Shown here in pieces: positions 1 through 5,589 of a stretch of DNA of 5,601 bases. The stretch is from assembly GCA_013696045.1 (NCBI GenBank), contig JACCZH010000565.1, positions 1 to 5,601 of the forward strand. The letters run 5' to 3'. The stretch is from Chloroflexia bacterium (GTDB lineage: Bacteria > Chloroflexota > Chloroflexia > Thermomicrobiales > CFX8). The position numbers and the translations under genes are program-made. The notes under the pieces were generated by a model. It saw nothing but the letters and a program-made list of their open reading frames with translations, ran no database searches and had not been told where the DNA came from. Within the stretch, counting starts at the first letter, position 1. Each line of letters opens with the position of its first letter.

Positions 1-1003
1 GGTCAGCCTTGTCCAGAACAGCCCCCATGCCGAAGAACTCATGCGTGACACCGGTATACAGCTGAACGGTCACCGGCACGCCGGCCTCGCTCAACCGCTG
101 CGCGTACGCGTCGCCCTCGCTCCGCAGCGGGTCGATCTCCGCCAGGATCACCGTTGCCGGCGGCAGCCCGCTCAGGTCGTCCGCTTGCAGAGGCGACACG
201 TAGGCGTCGCTTCCGGCTTCTTCATTGGGCAGATAGTGACCGAAGAACCACATCATGGTCTCGCGGTTCAGCGGCATCGCCATGGCATTCTCTTCGTACG
301 ACGGCGTGTCAAAGGCGTAGTTGGTGATTGGGTAGACAAGTAACTGATGCACCGGCATCTGAGCGCCCTCGTCGCGCGCGCGCAACGACACAACGGCGGC
401 CAGGTTACCGCCAGCACTCTCGCCGGCGACCGCTACGTTGCGTGGATCACCGTTAATCGACTCTGCATTCTCCGTGGCCCACTCAAACGCGGCGAACGCA
501 TCGTCTACGGCAGCAGGATATGGATTTGCGGGAGCTTTGCGATACTCGACGGACACGACGATCGCATTAGCAGCGTTGGTGAGCGCCCGCGCTGAAGCGT
601 CGTACACATCCGGGCTGGCAATGACCCAGCCGCCGCCGTGGTAATAGACAACAACCGGGAACGGTCCGCTGCCTTCAGGTGTGTAGATGCGAACTGGAAT
701 GTCTCCCGCCGGCCCTGGGATGGTCGTGTTCTCGACATTGCCAACCGGCATAGGTGCTGTGCTTTCTCCCCGCGCTTCCAGCAGTGCCATCACGGCGTCC
801 GCAGGAGTCGGTTGTTGCCGGGCTTCCTCGGGCGTCAACGTCGGAATTGGCTCGGGTCCAAGAGCCTCTAGCTGGTCGAGCACTTCCTGCATCTGTGGGT
901 CGGCTGCGGGCGGCTCCTGGGCACTTGCCGTTCCTACAGCGCTAAACGCAACGAAGAGCGCCAACACGGCGGAAGTGATTGTTCGTGATCTCAGATTCTT
1001 CAA
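1..1003 (-). CDS. Secreted alpha/beta hydrolase, HSL/family IV esterase (3' end outside window)
   Basis: Predicted exported carboxylesterase or lipase acting on short acyl esters; the natural substrate is unknown. About 334 codons are visible and the C-terminus runs off the left edge. Translation begins at TTG (1001-1003), supported by an AAGGA site 8 bases upstream and by the signal peptide that follows directly: basic KNLRSR, a hydrophobic core at about 9-24, and a TASA-Q cleavage site after residue 28. The mature protein has a linker of about 60 residues and then the alpha/beta hydrolase fold. Visible family IV signatures are the oxyanion-hole HGGGW at 122-126, nucleophile GESAGG with Ser196, the acid in EIDPLRSEGD with Asp291, and His321 in THEFFGM. 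All three triad residues are present in the usual order and spacing, so the enzyme should be active. Because the family normally ends shortly after the His, only some 10-30 residues are probably missing. The gene lies 218 bases beyond the stop of the AKR gene on the same strand, so it may have its own promoter. Family assignment is firm; substrate is not. Confidence 0.93.
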   Translation of the reverse strand, partial: MKNLRSRTITSAVLALFVAFSAVGTASAQEPPAADPQMQEVLDQLEALGPEPIPTLTPEEARQQPTPADAVMALLEARGESTAPMPVGNVENTTIPGPAGDIPVRIYTPEGSGPFPVVVYYHGGGWVIASPDVYDASARALTNAANAIVVSVEYRKAPANPYPAAVDDAFAAFEWATENAESINGDPRNVAVAGESAGGNLAAVVSLRARDEGAQMPVHQLLVYPITNYAFDTPSYEENAMAMPLNRETMMWFFGHYLPNEEAGSDAYVSPLQADDLSGLPPATVILAEIDPLRSEGDAYAQRLSEAGVPVTVQLYTGVTHEFFGMGAVLDKAD

Positions 1004-1221
1004 TCGTTCCGTCCTTTGCGTGATATCTATCGTTAATGGAGCAGCTCTCGAATCTGGCTCATACCCTTCCCCAAAGGTATTCTCCCTTCTATCGACCATC
1101 GCCTAAGCTGCCGCGATATGGCGTATGTAAAGGTTAATACAACACACACGCACTGAATCCAGCATACACGTTCAGATTAGGGGGCATCGCATTGTGTAAG
1201 TACGGTGGGGAGTAAGGGCAG
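1004..1221. other. Intergenic region between esterase and AKR genes
   Basis: These 218 bases hold no convincing gene on either strand. I see no strong GC-rich hairpin followed by a T-run after the AKR stop, so a classical intrinsic terminator is not supported. The stretch is more AT-rich than its neighbours around 1120-1170 and contains TTGTAT and TTTACA on the minus strand, which could be -35-like elements for the esterase, but no good -10 partner was found at a normal distance. A short run of AC dinucleotides occurs near 1141-1150 and looks incidental. Confidence 0.5.
1012..1016 (-). promoter_or_regulatory. Ribosome binding site deciding a TTG start of the esterase
   Basis: The minus strand reads AAAGGAC, with the AAGGA core 8 bases before TTG at 1001-1003. 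I saw no in-frame ATG in the bases just upstream, and the signal peptide starts exactly at this TTG. The start call therefore rests on two independent signals. Confidence 0.75.
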
Positions 1222-2040
1222 CTAACGTCCGACGGCGATAGCCAACTCGGTCACGAGCGCGCGCTCAGCCCGGCCAAGCCAGGGGGCAACGCCGCAGGCG
1301 GCGTTCTCGCTCAGGTGTTGAGCCTTGCGAGTAGCCGGCGCCGCCACGGACACTCGCGGATCGCTGAGGGTCCACTTCAACACTGCCTGCGGCCAGCTGC
1401 GCACTCCAAAGCGCCGCAATCGCCTCAGATCGACGTCGCGAGGCTGCGCCAGCAGCAGCTCGCCTTCAAGGAAGGGACGCATCACGATCACGCCGATCCC
1501 CAGCTCGGCCGCCAACGGCAAGATCACTCGCGCCGCTTCCTCTTCGATGGGGTTGTACGGAACCTGGATGACGTCGACCGCACGCTCACGCATCAGGCGC
1601 GCAAGCTCTGGGTAATCGCTCTCGCGCTCGCAGGTGACACCCGAAACGCTCAACGAGCGGTCGGATTTCATGCGCTGAAAGACCGGCTGGAACTCGGTCC
1701 ATACCGGAAGAGACTCCGCCAGAAAAACATCGATACGATCCTCAAAGAGCCGCAGGGAACGGTCGATCTGATCGTGAACGAGATGCACGTCGCCGGCGGT
1801 TACGTTCGTGGCGACGATAACGCGCTTGCGACGGCCAGTGAGGCTACTGCCGAGGATACGTTCGGACTCGCCAAAGACTGGAGATGTTTCAAAGAACGTG
1901 ACGCCTTCCCGTAGCGCAAGATCCACGAGCGAGCGGCGAGCCGTTTGTCCCTCTTTGCCATAGACATCAAACGGTCTCCTGGCGCCTAACCCAACAACGG
2001 GGACGTTAATGCCGGTAACTCCGAGCTCGCGCCACTCCAC
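1222..2040 (-). CDS. Aldo/keto reductase family protein lacking the catalytic tetrad
   Basis: A 272-residue TIM-barrel homologue of NAD(P)H-dependent aldo/keto reductases, near normal length. Start is GTG (2038-2040): the product then opens with MEWRELGVTGINV, matching the family opening MEYRELGxTGxxV. An AAGGA site lies 10 bases upstream. Family landmarks are the 49-63 block (FFETSPVFGESERIL), VIVATNV at 74-80, RIDVFLAES at 102-110, a GVT strand near 134, an IQVPYNP strand, a GIGVIVMRPF strand and an SWPQAVLKW helix near the C-terminus. The four catalytic positions are replaced: the usual Asp is Glu51, Tyr is Phe56, Lys is Asn79 and His is Glu109. Ordinary carbonyl reduction is therefore unlikely. 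The C-terminal cofactor region (APATRKAQHLSEN) still resembles the family pattern (IPGTxxxxHxxEN), so nucleotide binding may persist. It is the last gene of the three-gene set, 30 bases after the M20 homologue. The role is unknown; a cofactor-binding, scaffold or regulatory protein is possible. The fold is a confident call, the loss of activity is inferred. Confidence 0.88.
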   Translation of the reverse strand: MEWRELGVTGINVPVVGLGARRPFDVYGKEGQTARRSLVDLALREGVTFFETSPVFGESERILGSSLTGRRKRVIVATNVTAGDVHLVHDQIDRSLRLFEDRIDVFLAESLPVWTEFQPVFQRMKSDRSLSVSGVTCERESDYPELARLMRERAVDVIQVPYNPIEEEAARVILPLAAELGIGVIVMRPFLEGELLLAQPRDVDLRRLRRFGVRSWPQAVLKWTLSDPRVSVAAPATRKAQHLSENAACGVAPWLGRAERALVTELAIAVGR

Positions 2041-2050
2041 GTCAGGGTCG

Positions 2051-2055
2051 TCCTT
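2051..2055 (-). promoter_or_regulatory. Ribosome binding site of the AKR gene (GTG start)
   Basis: An AAGGA core on the minus strand sits 10 bases before GTG at 2038-2040, inside the 30-base gap after the M20 stop. With so short a gap there is no room for a usual promoter, which supports co-transcription. Confidence 0.65.
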
Positions 2056-2070
2056 CCGGAACGTCGCGGC

Positions 2071-3360
2071 TCAGGATCGATCCTTGCGTGCCGCCTGGCT
2101 TCCGGAAACAGAAGATTGACCGTTGGATGATGATTTTGGCTGCACGGGATGCACGCCCAACCAGCGTCGCGGCGTTCGCCGCACACCCTGGACCTTGAGC
2201 GTCCGGATCAACTCGCCCTCGGCAAAGCCGCGAAACTCCATATCACCCAGGAGATCCAGACCGGTAAGCGCCACGACCATAGAAGCGGAGAGCATTTGAT
2301 CGTAGGCATATTGGGAAACACTGGCCTGCATGAACGCATCGGTTCCAGCCTGCACGTCGTCCTCGGATATTGGATAAGCAACCTCGACCGTCGAGGTGAT
2401 AAGGGAAACGTTGCCCCAATCAGAGGCTCGGGACGGCTCTGATTTCACGATGCGGTTTTGTTTGAGGCCGATGTTGTCGCCGAACGTCTTCATGCGCCGC
2501 GCGAGGATACGGTTAACGTTGAAGGCTGGGACGCCACCGATGATCTCAATCCCCGCTGTTGAACCGGTCTCTGCGGCTGCCGACCCGGCGAGCTCCCTCA
2601 CCCGTGCGATCAACCCATCGAGATCAGGATTCGTCCGCGCTCGCAGATCGATCTCAACACCTCCCTCGGTCAACACAACTTCTGCCTGGCCCGGTTCTGA
2701 CACGTCCCGGGCCATTGCCCCGGCTGAGGTCGCCAGCCGTTGACGCGCTTCAGCCTCGCCAGCCGGCCCATTGAAGCGCACTTGCATCCGAGCAGTGGCG
2801 TAGGTCTCTCCGGTGTTAGAAATCGTCGGCTGGAAGCCCATGCCGGTGGAAGCAGGCCGCGCGCCAAGCGCCGCGTCTTCCGGCTCAAACACGCCCGCCG
2901 CCGCGAGCGCGCGTTTGCCTTCAAGAGTCGAGGCCGCCGGGCAACCGATAACGGTCACGCTGCCGTAGATACCATCTAGCGCTTCAGCAAGGCCGAGCGC
3001 GCTTCCTAGCGCGGCGCCGGCCACAAGATGGCGGCCTGTTGTGTGGCCCCGCTCATCGTCGGCGTCATACTCCGCAATAATGGCCACATGGCCGTGGCGC
3101 AGACCCTTCCGCATAGCCTCCGAGTCGAAGCGCTGGCGGGTCGCCTTGAACGCCGTTGGCATACCGGCCAGACCGCGCTCAATCTCGAAACCCGAGCTCC
3201 CCAGAAAATCGGATAGTTGTTGTGCGGCGAGCTCTTCGCCGAACGCAGGTTCTGGATGGTCGTAAAGTGCTTTGGAAACCGCGATGAGATCCGGGCGGGC
3301 ACTCTCAATCGCGCGCATCGCCGCCTGGCCAAGCTTGCTTTTACCCTCGAAATCCGACAC
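2071..3360 (-). CDS. M20-family peptidase/amidohydrolase homologue with lost metal site
   Basis: A 429-residue homologue of M20 amidohydrolases of the AbgB / PM20D2 (aminoacylase-1-like 2) type. Start is GTG at 3358-3360 because a perfect AGGAGG lies 9 bases upstream; a GTG nine codons earlier (3385-3387) lacks such a site. Recognisable blocks, in this numbering: DHPEPAFGEE at 34-43, GLAGMPTAFKA at about 63-73, AEYDAD at 96-101, GHTTGRHLVAGAALGSALGLAEAL at about 105-128, a strand ending VIGCPAAST near 145, a lid/dimerisation domain at about 187-275, ASDWGNVSLI at 312-321 and ALTGLDLLGD near 364-373. Family members normally show GHACGHN, TPAEEGGGGK and a late His in GHSPEF. Here these read GHTTGRH, CPAASTLEGK and no matching His, so metal ligands and the catalytic Glu are missing. 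Hydrolase activity is unlikely. A Ser/Gln/Arg-rich tail of about 40 residues ends the protein. It is the middle gene between VOC and AKR homologues. Family placement is confident, function unknown; binding of a peptide or acyl-amino acid is one possibility. Confidence 0.85.
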   Translation of the reverse strand: MSDFEGKSKLGQAAMRAIESARPDLIAVSKALYDHPEPAFGEELAAQQLSDFLGSSGFEIERGLAGMPTAFKATRQRFDSEAMRKGLRHGHVAIIAEYDADDERGHTTGRHLVAGAALGSALGLAEALDGIYGSVTVIGCPAASTLEGKRALAAAGVFEPEDAALGARPASTGMGFQPTISNTGETYATARMQVRFNGPAGEAEARQRLATSAGAMARDVSEPGQAEVVLTEGGVEIDLRARTNPDLDGLIARVRELAGSAAAETGSTAGIEIIGGVPAFNVNRILARRMKTFGDNIGLKQNRIVKSEPSRASDWGNVSLITSTVEVAYPISEDDVQAGTDAFMQASVSQYAYDQMLSASMVVALTGLDLLGDMEFRGFAEGELIRTLKVQGVRRTPRRWLGVHPVQPKSSSNGQSSVSGSQAARKDRS

Positions 3361-3369
3361 TGTCCTTTG

Positions 3370-3375
3370 CCTCCT
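3370..3375 (-). promoter_or_regulatory. Strong Shine-Dalgarno site deciding the M20 homologue start
   Basis: The minus strand has a full AGGAGG, 9 bases before GTG at 3358-3360. A longer reading from GTG 3385-3387 would place this site inside the coding region and has no ribosome site of its own, so the shorter 429-residue form is preferred. Confidence 0.8.
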
Positions 3376-3407
3376 GAGATTCGCCACATTTCAACTGGAT
3401 AACTGTC

Positions 3408-4193
3408 CTAGCGTTCATTGATCGTCAACCGCGCGTTGCCCGCGCGCTGCGGGTCGATCATCTCTGTCTGCGCGCCCCGGAAAATCACTTCATACGGTCC
3501 CTCGCCACGCGCGTCGAGTTCCTCGGTGATGCCACCTTCCATCGTCGGCGCATGCAACTCTATCCTGAACCGGCCGACCTTGAACAACACACCCTCGATG
3601 CCATGGCCGCTCTCAGAGAAGTCCAGCTCTTCAGGCTCAACACCGAAGAGCGCTCGATGCTTTTCGGTCGCGGCCTTCAGGTCTCGAACGGCTATCACCA
3701 GCGTGTCAAGTGACTCAACGCCATTCGGGTGCGCCACACCGGAGCCGCCCGGCACTCGCAGATCGCGATCTGTTACGTCTTCAATCAGAAACGGAAGTCC
3801 CGCAGTGCCTTCCCCTGCCGGCGTAGCGGTCTTCCAGCTGATCTCTTGACCGTCCGGACGTTTCCGCGCGCCGTCATTCGGGCCTGCATAGGGCACGCCG
3901 CGGTCTTTGGCGGTCTTCATCTGCGACTCAACACTGCCTGTGCCCACCGCATAATCCACCAGTCCACCACCCGAGGCCAAATATTTGTGCCAGCGATGCT
4001 GCTCCGCGCCGTCTTTCTCGTAAAAGGCGATAAGCTCCAGATACGAACCGTCGCCTACTGAAATAAGTGCATTTTCCGTAAAGCGCGGGTGCCGGCCGCC
4101 GGACTCGACATCGAACCCAAGAGCCTGATACTGTTCGATCGCGGCGTTAAGGTCATCGACGAGAATAACAATGTGGTCGATTCCGGTAATCAT
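3408..4193 (-). CDS. Glyoxalase-like VOC family protein
   Basis: A 261-residue protein of the vicinal oxygen chelate superfamily, of the glyoxalase-like two-module type (Pfam Glyoxalase_3 style). Start is ATG at 4191-4193, with GGAG 9 bases upstream and the domain beginning at once with MITGIDHIVILVDDL; a longer frame upstream would only add non-family sequence. Module 1 covers about 4-140: metal-type His7 in GIDHIV, GGRHPRFTENALI at 32-44 and Glu53 in SYLELIAF, followed by a conserved-looking SGGGLVDYAV stretch. Module 2 covers about 155-245: AHPNGVESLDTLVIAV, where the expected His is Thr164, and Glu212 in RIELHAP. Such proteins bind a divalent metal and act on small ketones, thiol adducts or ring-cleavage substrates, but this subgroup has no fixed activity. 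It is the first gene of the minus-strand set, 47 bases before the M20 homologue, and probably driven by the promoter near 4250. Cytosolic, as no signal peptide is seen. Confidence 0.9.
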   Translation of the reverse strand: MITGIDHIVILVDDLNAAIEQYQALGFDVESGGRHPRFTENALISVGDGSYLELIAFYEKDGAEQHRWHKYLASGGGLVDYAVGTGSVESQMKTAKDRGVPYAGPNDGARKRPDGQEISWKTATPAGEGTAGLPFLIEDVTDRDLRVPGGSGVAHPNGVESLDTLVIAVRDLKAATEKHRALFGVEPEELDFSESGHGIEGVLFKVGRFRIELHAPTMEGGITEELDARGEGPYEVIFRGAQTEMIDPQRAGNARLTINER

Positions 4194-4202
4194 GAAACGC
4201 AA

Positions 4203-4206
4203 CTCC
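4203..4206 (-). promoter_or_regulatory. Ribosome binding site of the VOC gene
   Basis: GGAG on the minus strand, 9 bases before ATG at 4191-4193. It favours this start over a start 30 codons upstream, whose extra residues show no family resemblance and would run across the likely promoter. Confidence 0.65.
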
Positions 4207-4248
4207 GATTTGTGAGTCCAATACGGGCTTATGCCGTTAGCTGGTCCG

Positions 4249-4254
4249 ATTGTA
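4249..4254 (-). promoter_or_regulatory. Candidate -10 element for the VOC-M20-AKR operon
   Basis: The minus strand reads GCTACAAT, with TACAAT (5 of 6 matches to TATAAT) about 55 bases upstream of the VOC start codon. No good -35 hexamer is present at 16-18 bases; TTGCCG exists but 23 bases away. The exact sequence GCTACAAT recurs on the other strand upstream of the divergent lipoprotein gene, which strengthens both calls. Confidence 0.4.
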
Positions 4255-4301
4255 GCCCACCCCGCCCTGTACCCGCTCGGCAAGGCCGCAGCTATCTCCG
4301 C

Positions 4302-4307
4302 TACAAT
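4302..4307 (+). promoter_or_regulatory. Candidate -10 element for the lipoprotein gene
   Basis: TACAAT preceded by GC lies 41 bases before the ATG at 4349. The best -35-like hexamer is TCGGCA at 4277-4282, with a long 19-base spacer, so the -35 is weak. The 7-bp inverted repeat CCCGCTC (4272-4278) / GAGCGGG (4312-4318) brackets this element and could be a regulator site or chance. Confidence 0.4.
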
Positions 4308-4336
4308 GACAGAGCGGGCCGTCTTTGAAACCTTTC

Positions 4337-4342
4337 AGGGAG
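4337..4342 (+). promoter_or_regulatory. Ribosome binding site deciding the lipoprotein start
   Basis: AGGGAG sits 6 bases before ATG at 4349-4351. A TTG eight codons earlier (4325) is in frame but would put this site inside the gene; starting at 4349 also gives a normal-length lipoprotein signal peptide. Confidence 0.75.
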
Positions 4343-4348
4343 TACAGA

Positions 4349-5287
4349 ATGCCCCGAGTCCTTGAGCGGCAGCCACGTTGGACATGTATTGCCGCTGCTT
4401 TGATCCTTAGCCTGACGCTCGCGGCGTGCAGCGGTCCCGACGATTTTGGGGACGACTCACAGACGCCAGCGACGGCTGAGCTTTCAACTCCCACGAATGA
4501 CGTTGACGCCACGCCCACCGGCACGGCGCGCGCTACTCCAACGATCGACGACGCCATAGGAACTCCCCCTGTCGAAACGTCTGAGGCAGAGCCAGCTACC
4601 CCAACCGTCGAGCAAACTCCAACTGTCGCAGAGACACCTGAGCCCGAGACAACACCAACTCCAGAGATTGAGCCAACCGCCACTCAGGAAGCGCTCGGCG
4701 GTGTGGACGCTCTGCCACGCCTGGACGAGCTCTCGGAAGGCGGCTATATCGTCGCTGATCAGGGCGAGCGTTCGCAGGAACAGTTGGCCCAGGCCTACGC
4801 AGACCCAACAGCGCATCTGCTGCGCCTTGAGGAGTGGGGCTTCCGGCAACATGTCTACCGTGAATTTACCCGGCAGTCAGTCGAAGACGGTGCGCTCCCG
4901 AATTATGTACTCGCGACGGTCAACGTCTATGGAAGCCCGGAACAGGCTGATATCGCATTTCAATGGCTTGAAGATCTCCAGATCAACCAGGGCGCGCGGA
5001 CGGCTGCCGCTCCGGAGCTGGGCGACGCCGCCGTCGCAATTACCGTCGCCACCGCGCAAGGCATCGCCACTGCATCAGTCTATATACGCTATGGGTCCAG
5101 CACCTATATATACTACGCTGAAGGGGGTGACCCGCTACCCAGGGTAATCTCGATCGCAGAGCAGGTTTTCGGGAGGATTGGCGATCAGAGCAGACAGGCC
5201 GCACTGCGGTGGCCAAGCCAGAGCGGATTCGTTATGATTGTGACGGACGTCACAATGTCTACTGACGTCCGGTGGCTGAGCGGTTAA
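4349..5287 (+). CDS. Lipoprotein with Thr/Pro/Glu-rich linker and C-terminal domain of unknown function
   Basis: A 312-residue exported protein predicted to be anchored to the membrane by lipid. Residues 1-26 form a signal peptide with Arg residues at 3, 7 and 10, a hydrophobic core at about 13-25 and a lipobox LAAC, Cys27 being the lipidated residue, followed by SGPDD. Residues about 38-118 are a low-complexity linker rich in Thr, Pro, Glu and Ala with repeated TPT, ATP and TPE motifs, likely disordered and a spacer that holds the next domain away from the membrane. Residues about 120-280 look globular: LPRLDELSEGGYIV, a helix ending in HLLRLEEWGFRQHVYREF, a strand YVLATVNVYGSPEQADIAF, then VAITVATAQGIATASVYIRYGSSTYIYYAE and a final helix ISIAEQVFGRI. 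I do not recognise a catalytic motif; similar lipoproteins of this build are familiar from Chloroflexota, but this is recollection and not a search result. A short tail (281-312) contains the palindrome described separately. Transcribed away from the VOC operon. Confidence 0.88.
   Translation: MPRVLERQPRWTCIAAALILSLTLAACSGPDDFGDDSQTPATAELSTPTNDVDATPTGTARATPTIDDAIGTPPVETSEAEPATPTVEQTPTVAETPEPETTPTPEIEPTATQEALGGVDALPRLDELSEGGYIVADQGERSQEQLAQAYADPTAHLLRLEEWGFRQHVYREFTRQSVEDGALPNYVLATVNVYGSPEQADIAFQWLEDLQINQGARTAAAPELGDAAVAITVATAQGIATASVYIRYGSSTYIYYAEGGDPLPRVISIAEQVFGRIGDQSRQAALRWPSQSGFVMIVTDVTMSTDVRWLSG
5237..5256. promoter_or_regulatory. CRP-like 20-bp palindrome (TGTGA-N6-TCACA)
   Basis: ATTGTGACG-GA-CGTCACAAT is a perfect inverted repeat with 9-bp arms and a 2-base centre. 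Its core TGTGA-N6-TCACA equals the consensus of CRP/FNR-superfamily cAMP receptor sites. It overlaps the last codons of the lipoprotein gene and ends 66 bases before the start codon of the small downstream gene, a position where a regulator of that gene could bind. The 2-base centre favours a DNA-binding site over an RNA hairpin, although a hairpin with a 6-base loop is possible. The sequence is direct evidence; the binding protein is inferred. Confidence 0.5.
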
Positions 5288-5310
5288 CATGCGGTAGCGT
5301 CCGCGCAACG

Positions 5311-5315
5311 AAAGG
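5311..5315 (+). promoter_or_regulatory. Ribosome binding site of the small gene
   Basis: AAAGG lies 7 bases before ATG at 5323-5325. It favours this start over an upstream in-frame GTG (5272) that would overlap the end of the lipoprotein gene. Confidence 0.6.
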
Positions 5316-5322
5316 CTACGAG

Positions 5323-5589
5323 ATGGAGAATCAAGGCAGGGTCACAGTCTCGGAATCGTCGCAGGAGCGAAGCGTTCGGCTTATTGAAACCTCGGGACTG
5401 ACAGCCGAATATTCAACCGGCTGCACGCCCACCGGCGAGTGGTTCGCACTCGGAACCATTGTTCGAGAAGTAGGCAAGACATCCATGCCCGCCTGGGTAC
5501 TCGTCGGCACCGGCACAAGCGTCGAGGACGCTATTCAGAACCTCAGCAACGAGATCGGCACGCAGGCGCGTAACCTCGAGCTGGTATAG
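5323..5589 (+). CDS. Small protein of unknown function (88 aa)
   Basis: An 88-residue protein with no signal peptide and no membrane segment, so probably cytosolic. I do not recognise a family. The sequence suggests a small alpha/beta fold: strands around 17-22 (VRLIET) and 40-48 (WFALGTIVREV), another around 57-63 (AWVLVGTGT), then a helix from about 66-83 (VEDAIQNLSNEIGTQARN). One Cys at 34 in TGCTPTGEW. The strand-strand-strand-helix order with a GTG-turn is reminiscent of small ligand- or RNA-binding domains, which is only an impression. Start chosen at ATG 5323 because of the AAAGG site. It lies 35 bases after the lipoprotein stop on the same strand, so it may be co-transcribed, or driven separately through the palindrome at 5237-5256. 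An AGGAG at 5597-5601, the last bases of the window, suggests another plus-strand gene starts just outside. Confidence 0.75.
   Translation: MENQGRVTVSESSQERSVRLIETSGLTAEYSTGCTPTGEWFALGTIVREVGKTSMPAWVLVGTGTSVEDAIQNLSNEIGTQARNLELV

Noticed and set aside
687..1106. A 139-codon plus-strand frame overlapping the esterase 5' end
   Set aside because: It is antisense to the signal peptide and the start of the hydrolase, and no recognisable domain is present.
1141..1152. Short AC-rich run as a microsatellite or regulatory repeat
   Set aside because: Only a few dinucleotide units, with no symmetry or position suggesting function.
1315..1914. A 199-codon open frame on the plus strand opposite the AKR homologue
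   Set aside because: It is antisense to a gene with clear family blocks, its product is rich in His, Arg and Gln in a pattern typical of reverse-frame GC-rich DNA, and it has no family resemblance.
1222..3360. AKR and M20 homologues as decaying pseudogenes
   Set aside because: Both frames are uninterrupted, near full length, with good ribosome sites and preserved structural blocks; the substitutions are concentrated at catalytic positions and not spread as random decay.
3006..3389. An ATG-started minus-strand frame overlapping the M20 homologue start
   Set aside because: It is out of frame with the family blocks and gives an Arg-rich product with no similarity to M20 proteins.
4237..4683. 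A Gly/Val/Ser-rich minus-strand frame with repeated GVxS motifs
   Set aside because: It is the reverse-strand reading of the Thr/Pro-rich linker of the lipoprotein; its apparent repeats arise from that low-complexity sequence.
4484..4683. TPT/ATP motifs as a DNA tandem repeat array
   Set aside because: The repetition is at the amino-acid composition level; unit length and codons vary and no regular DNA period is seen.
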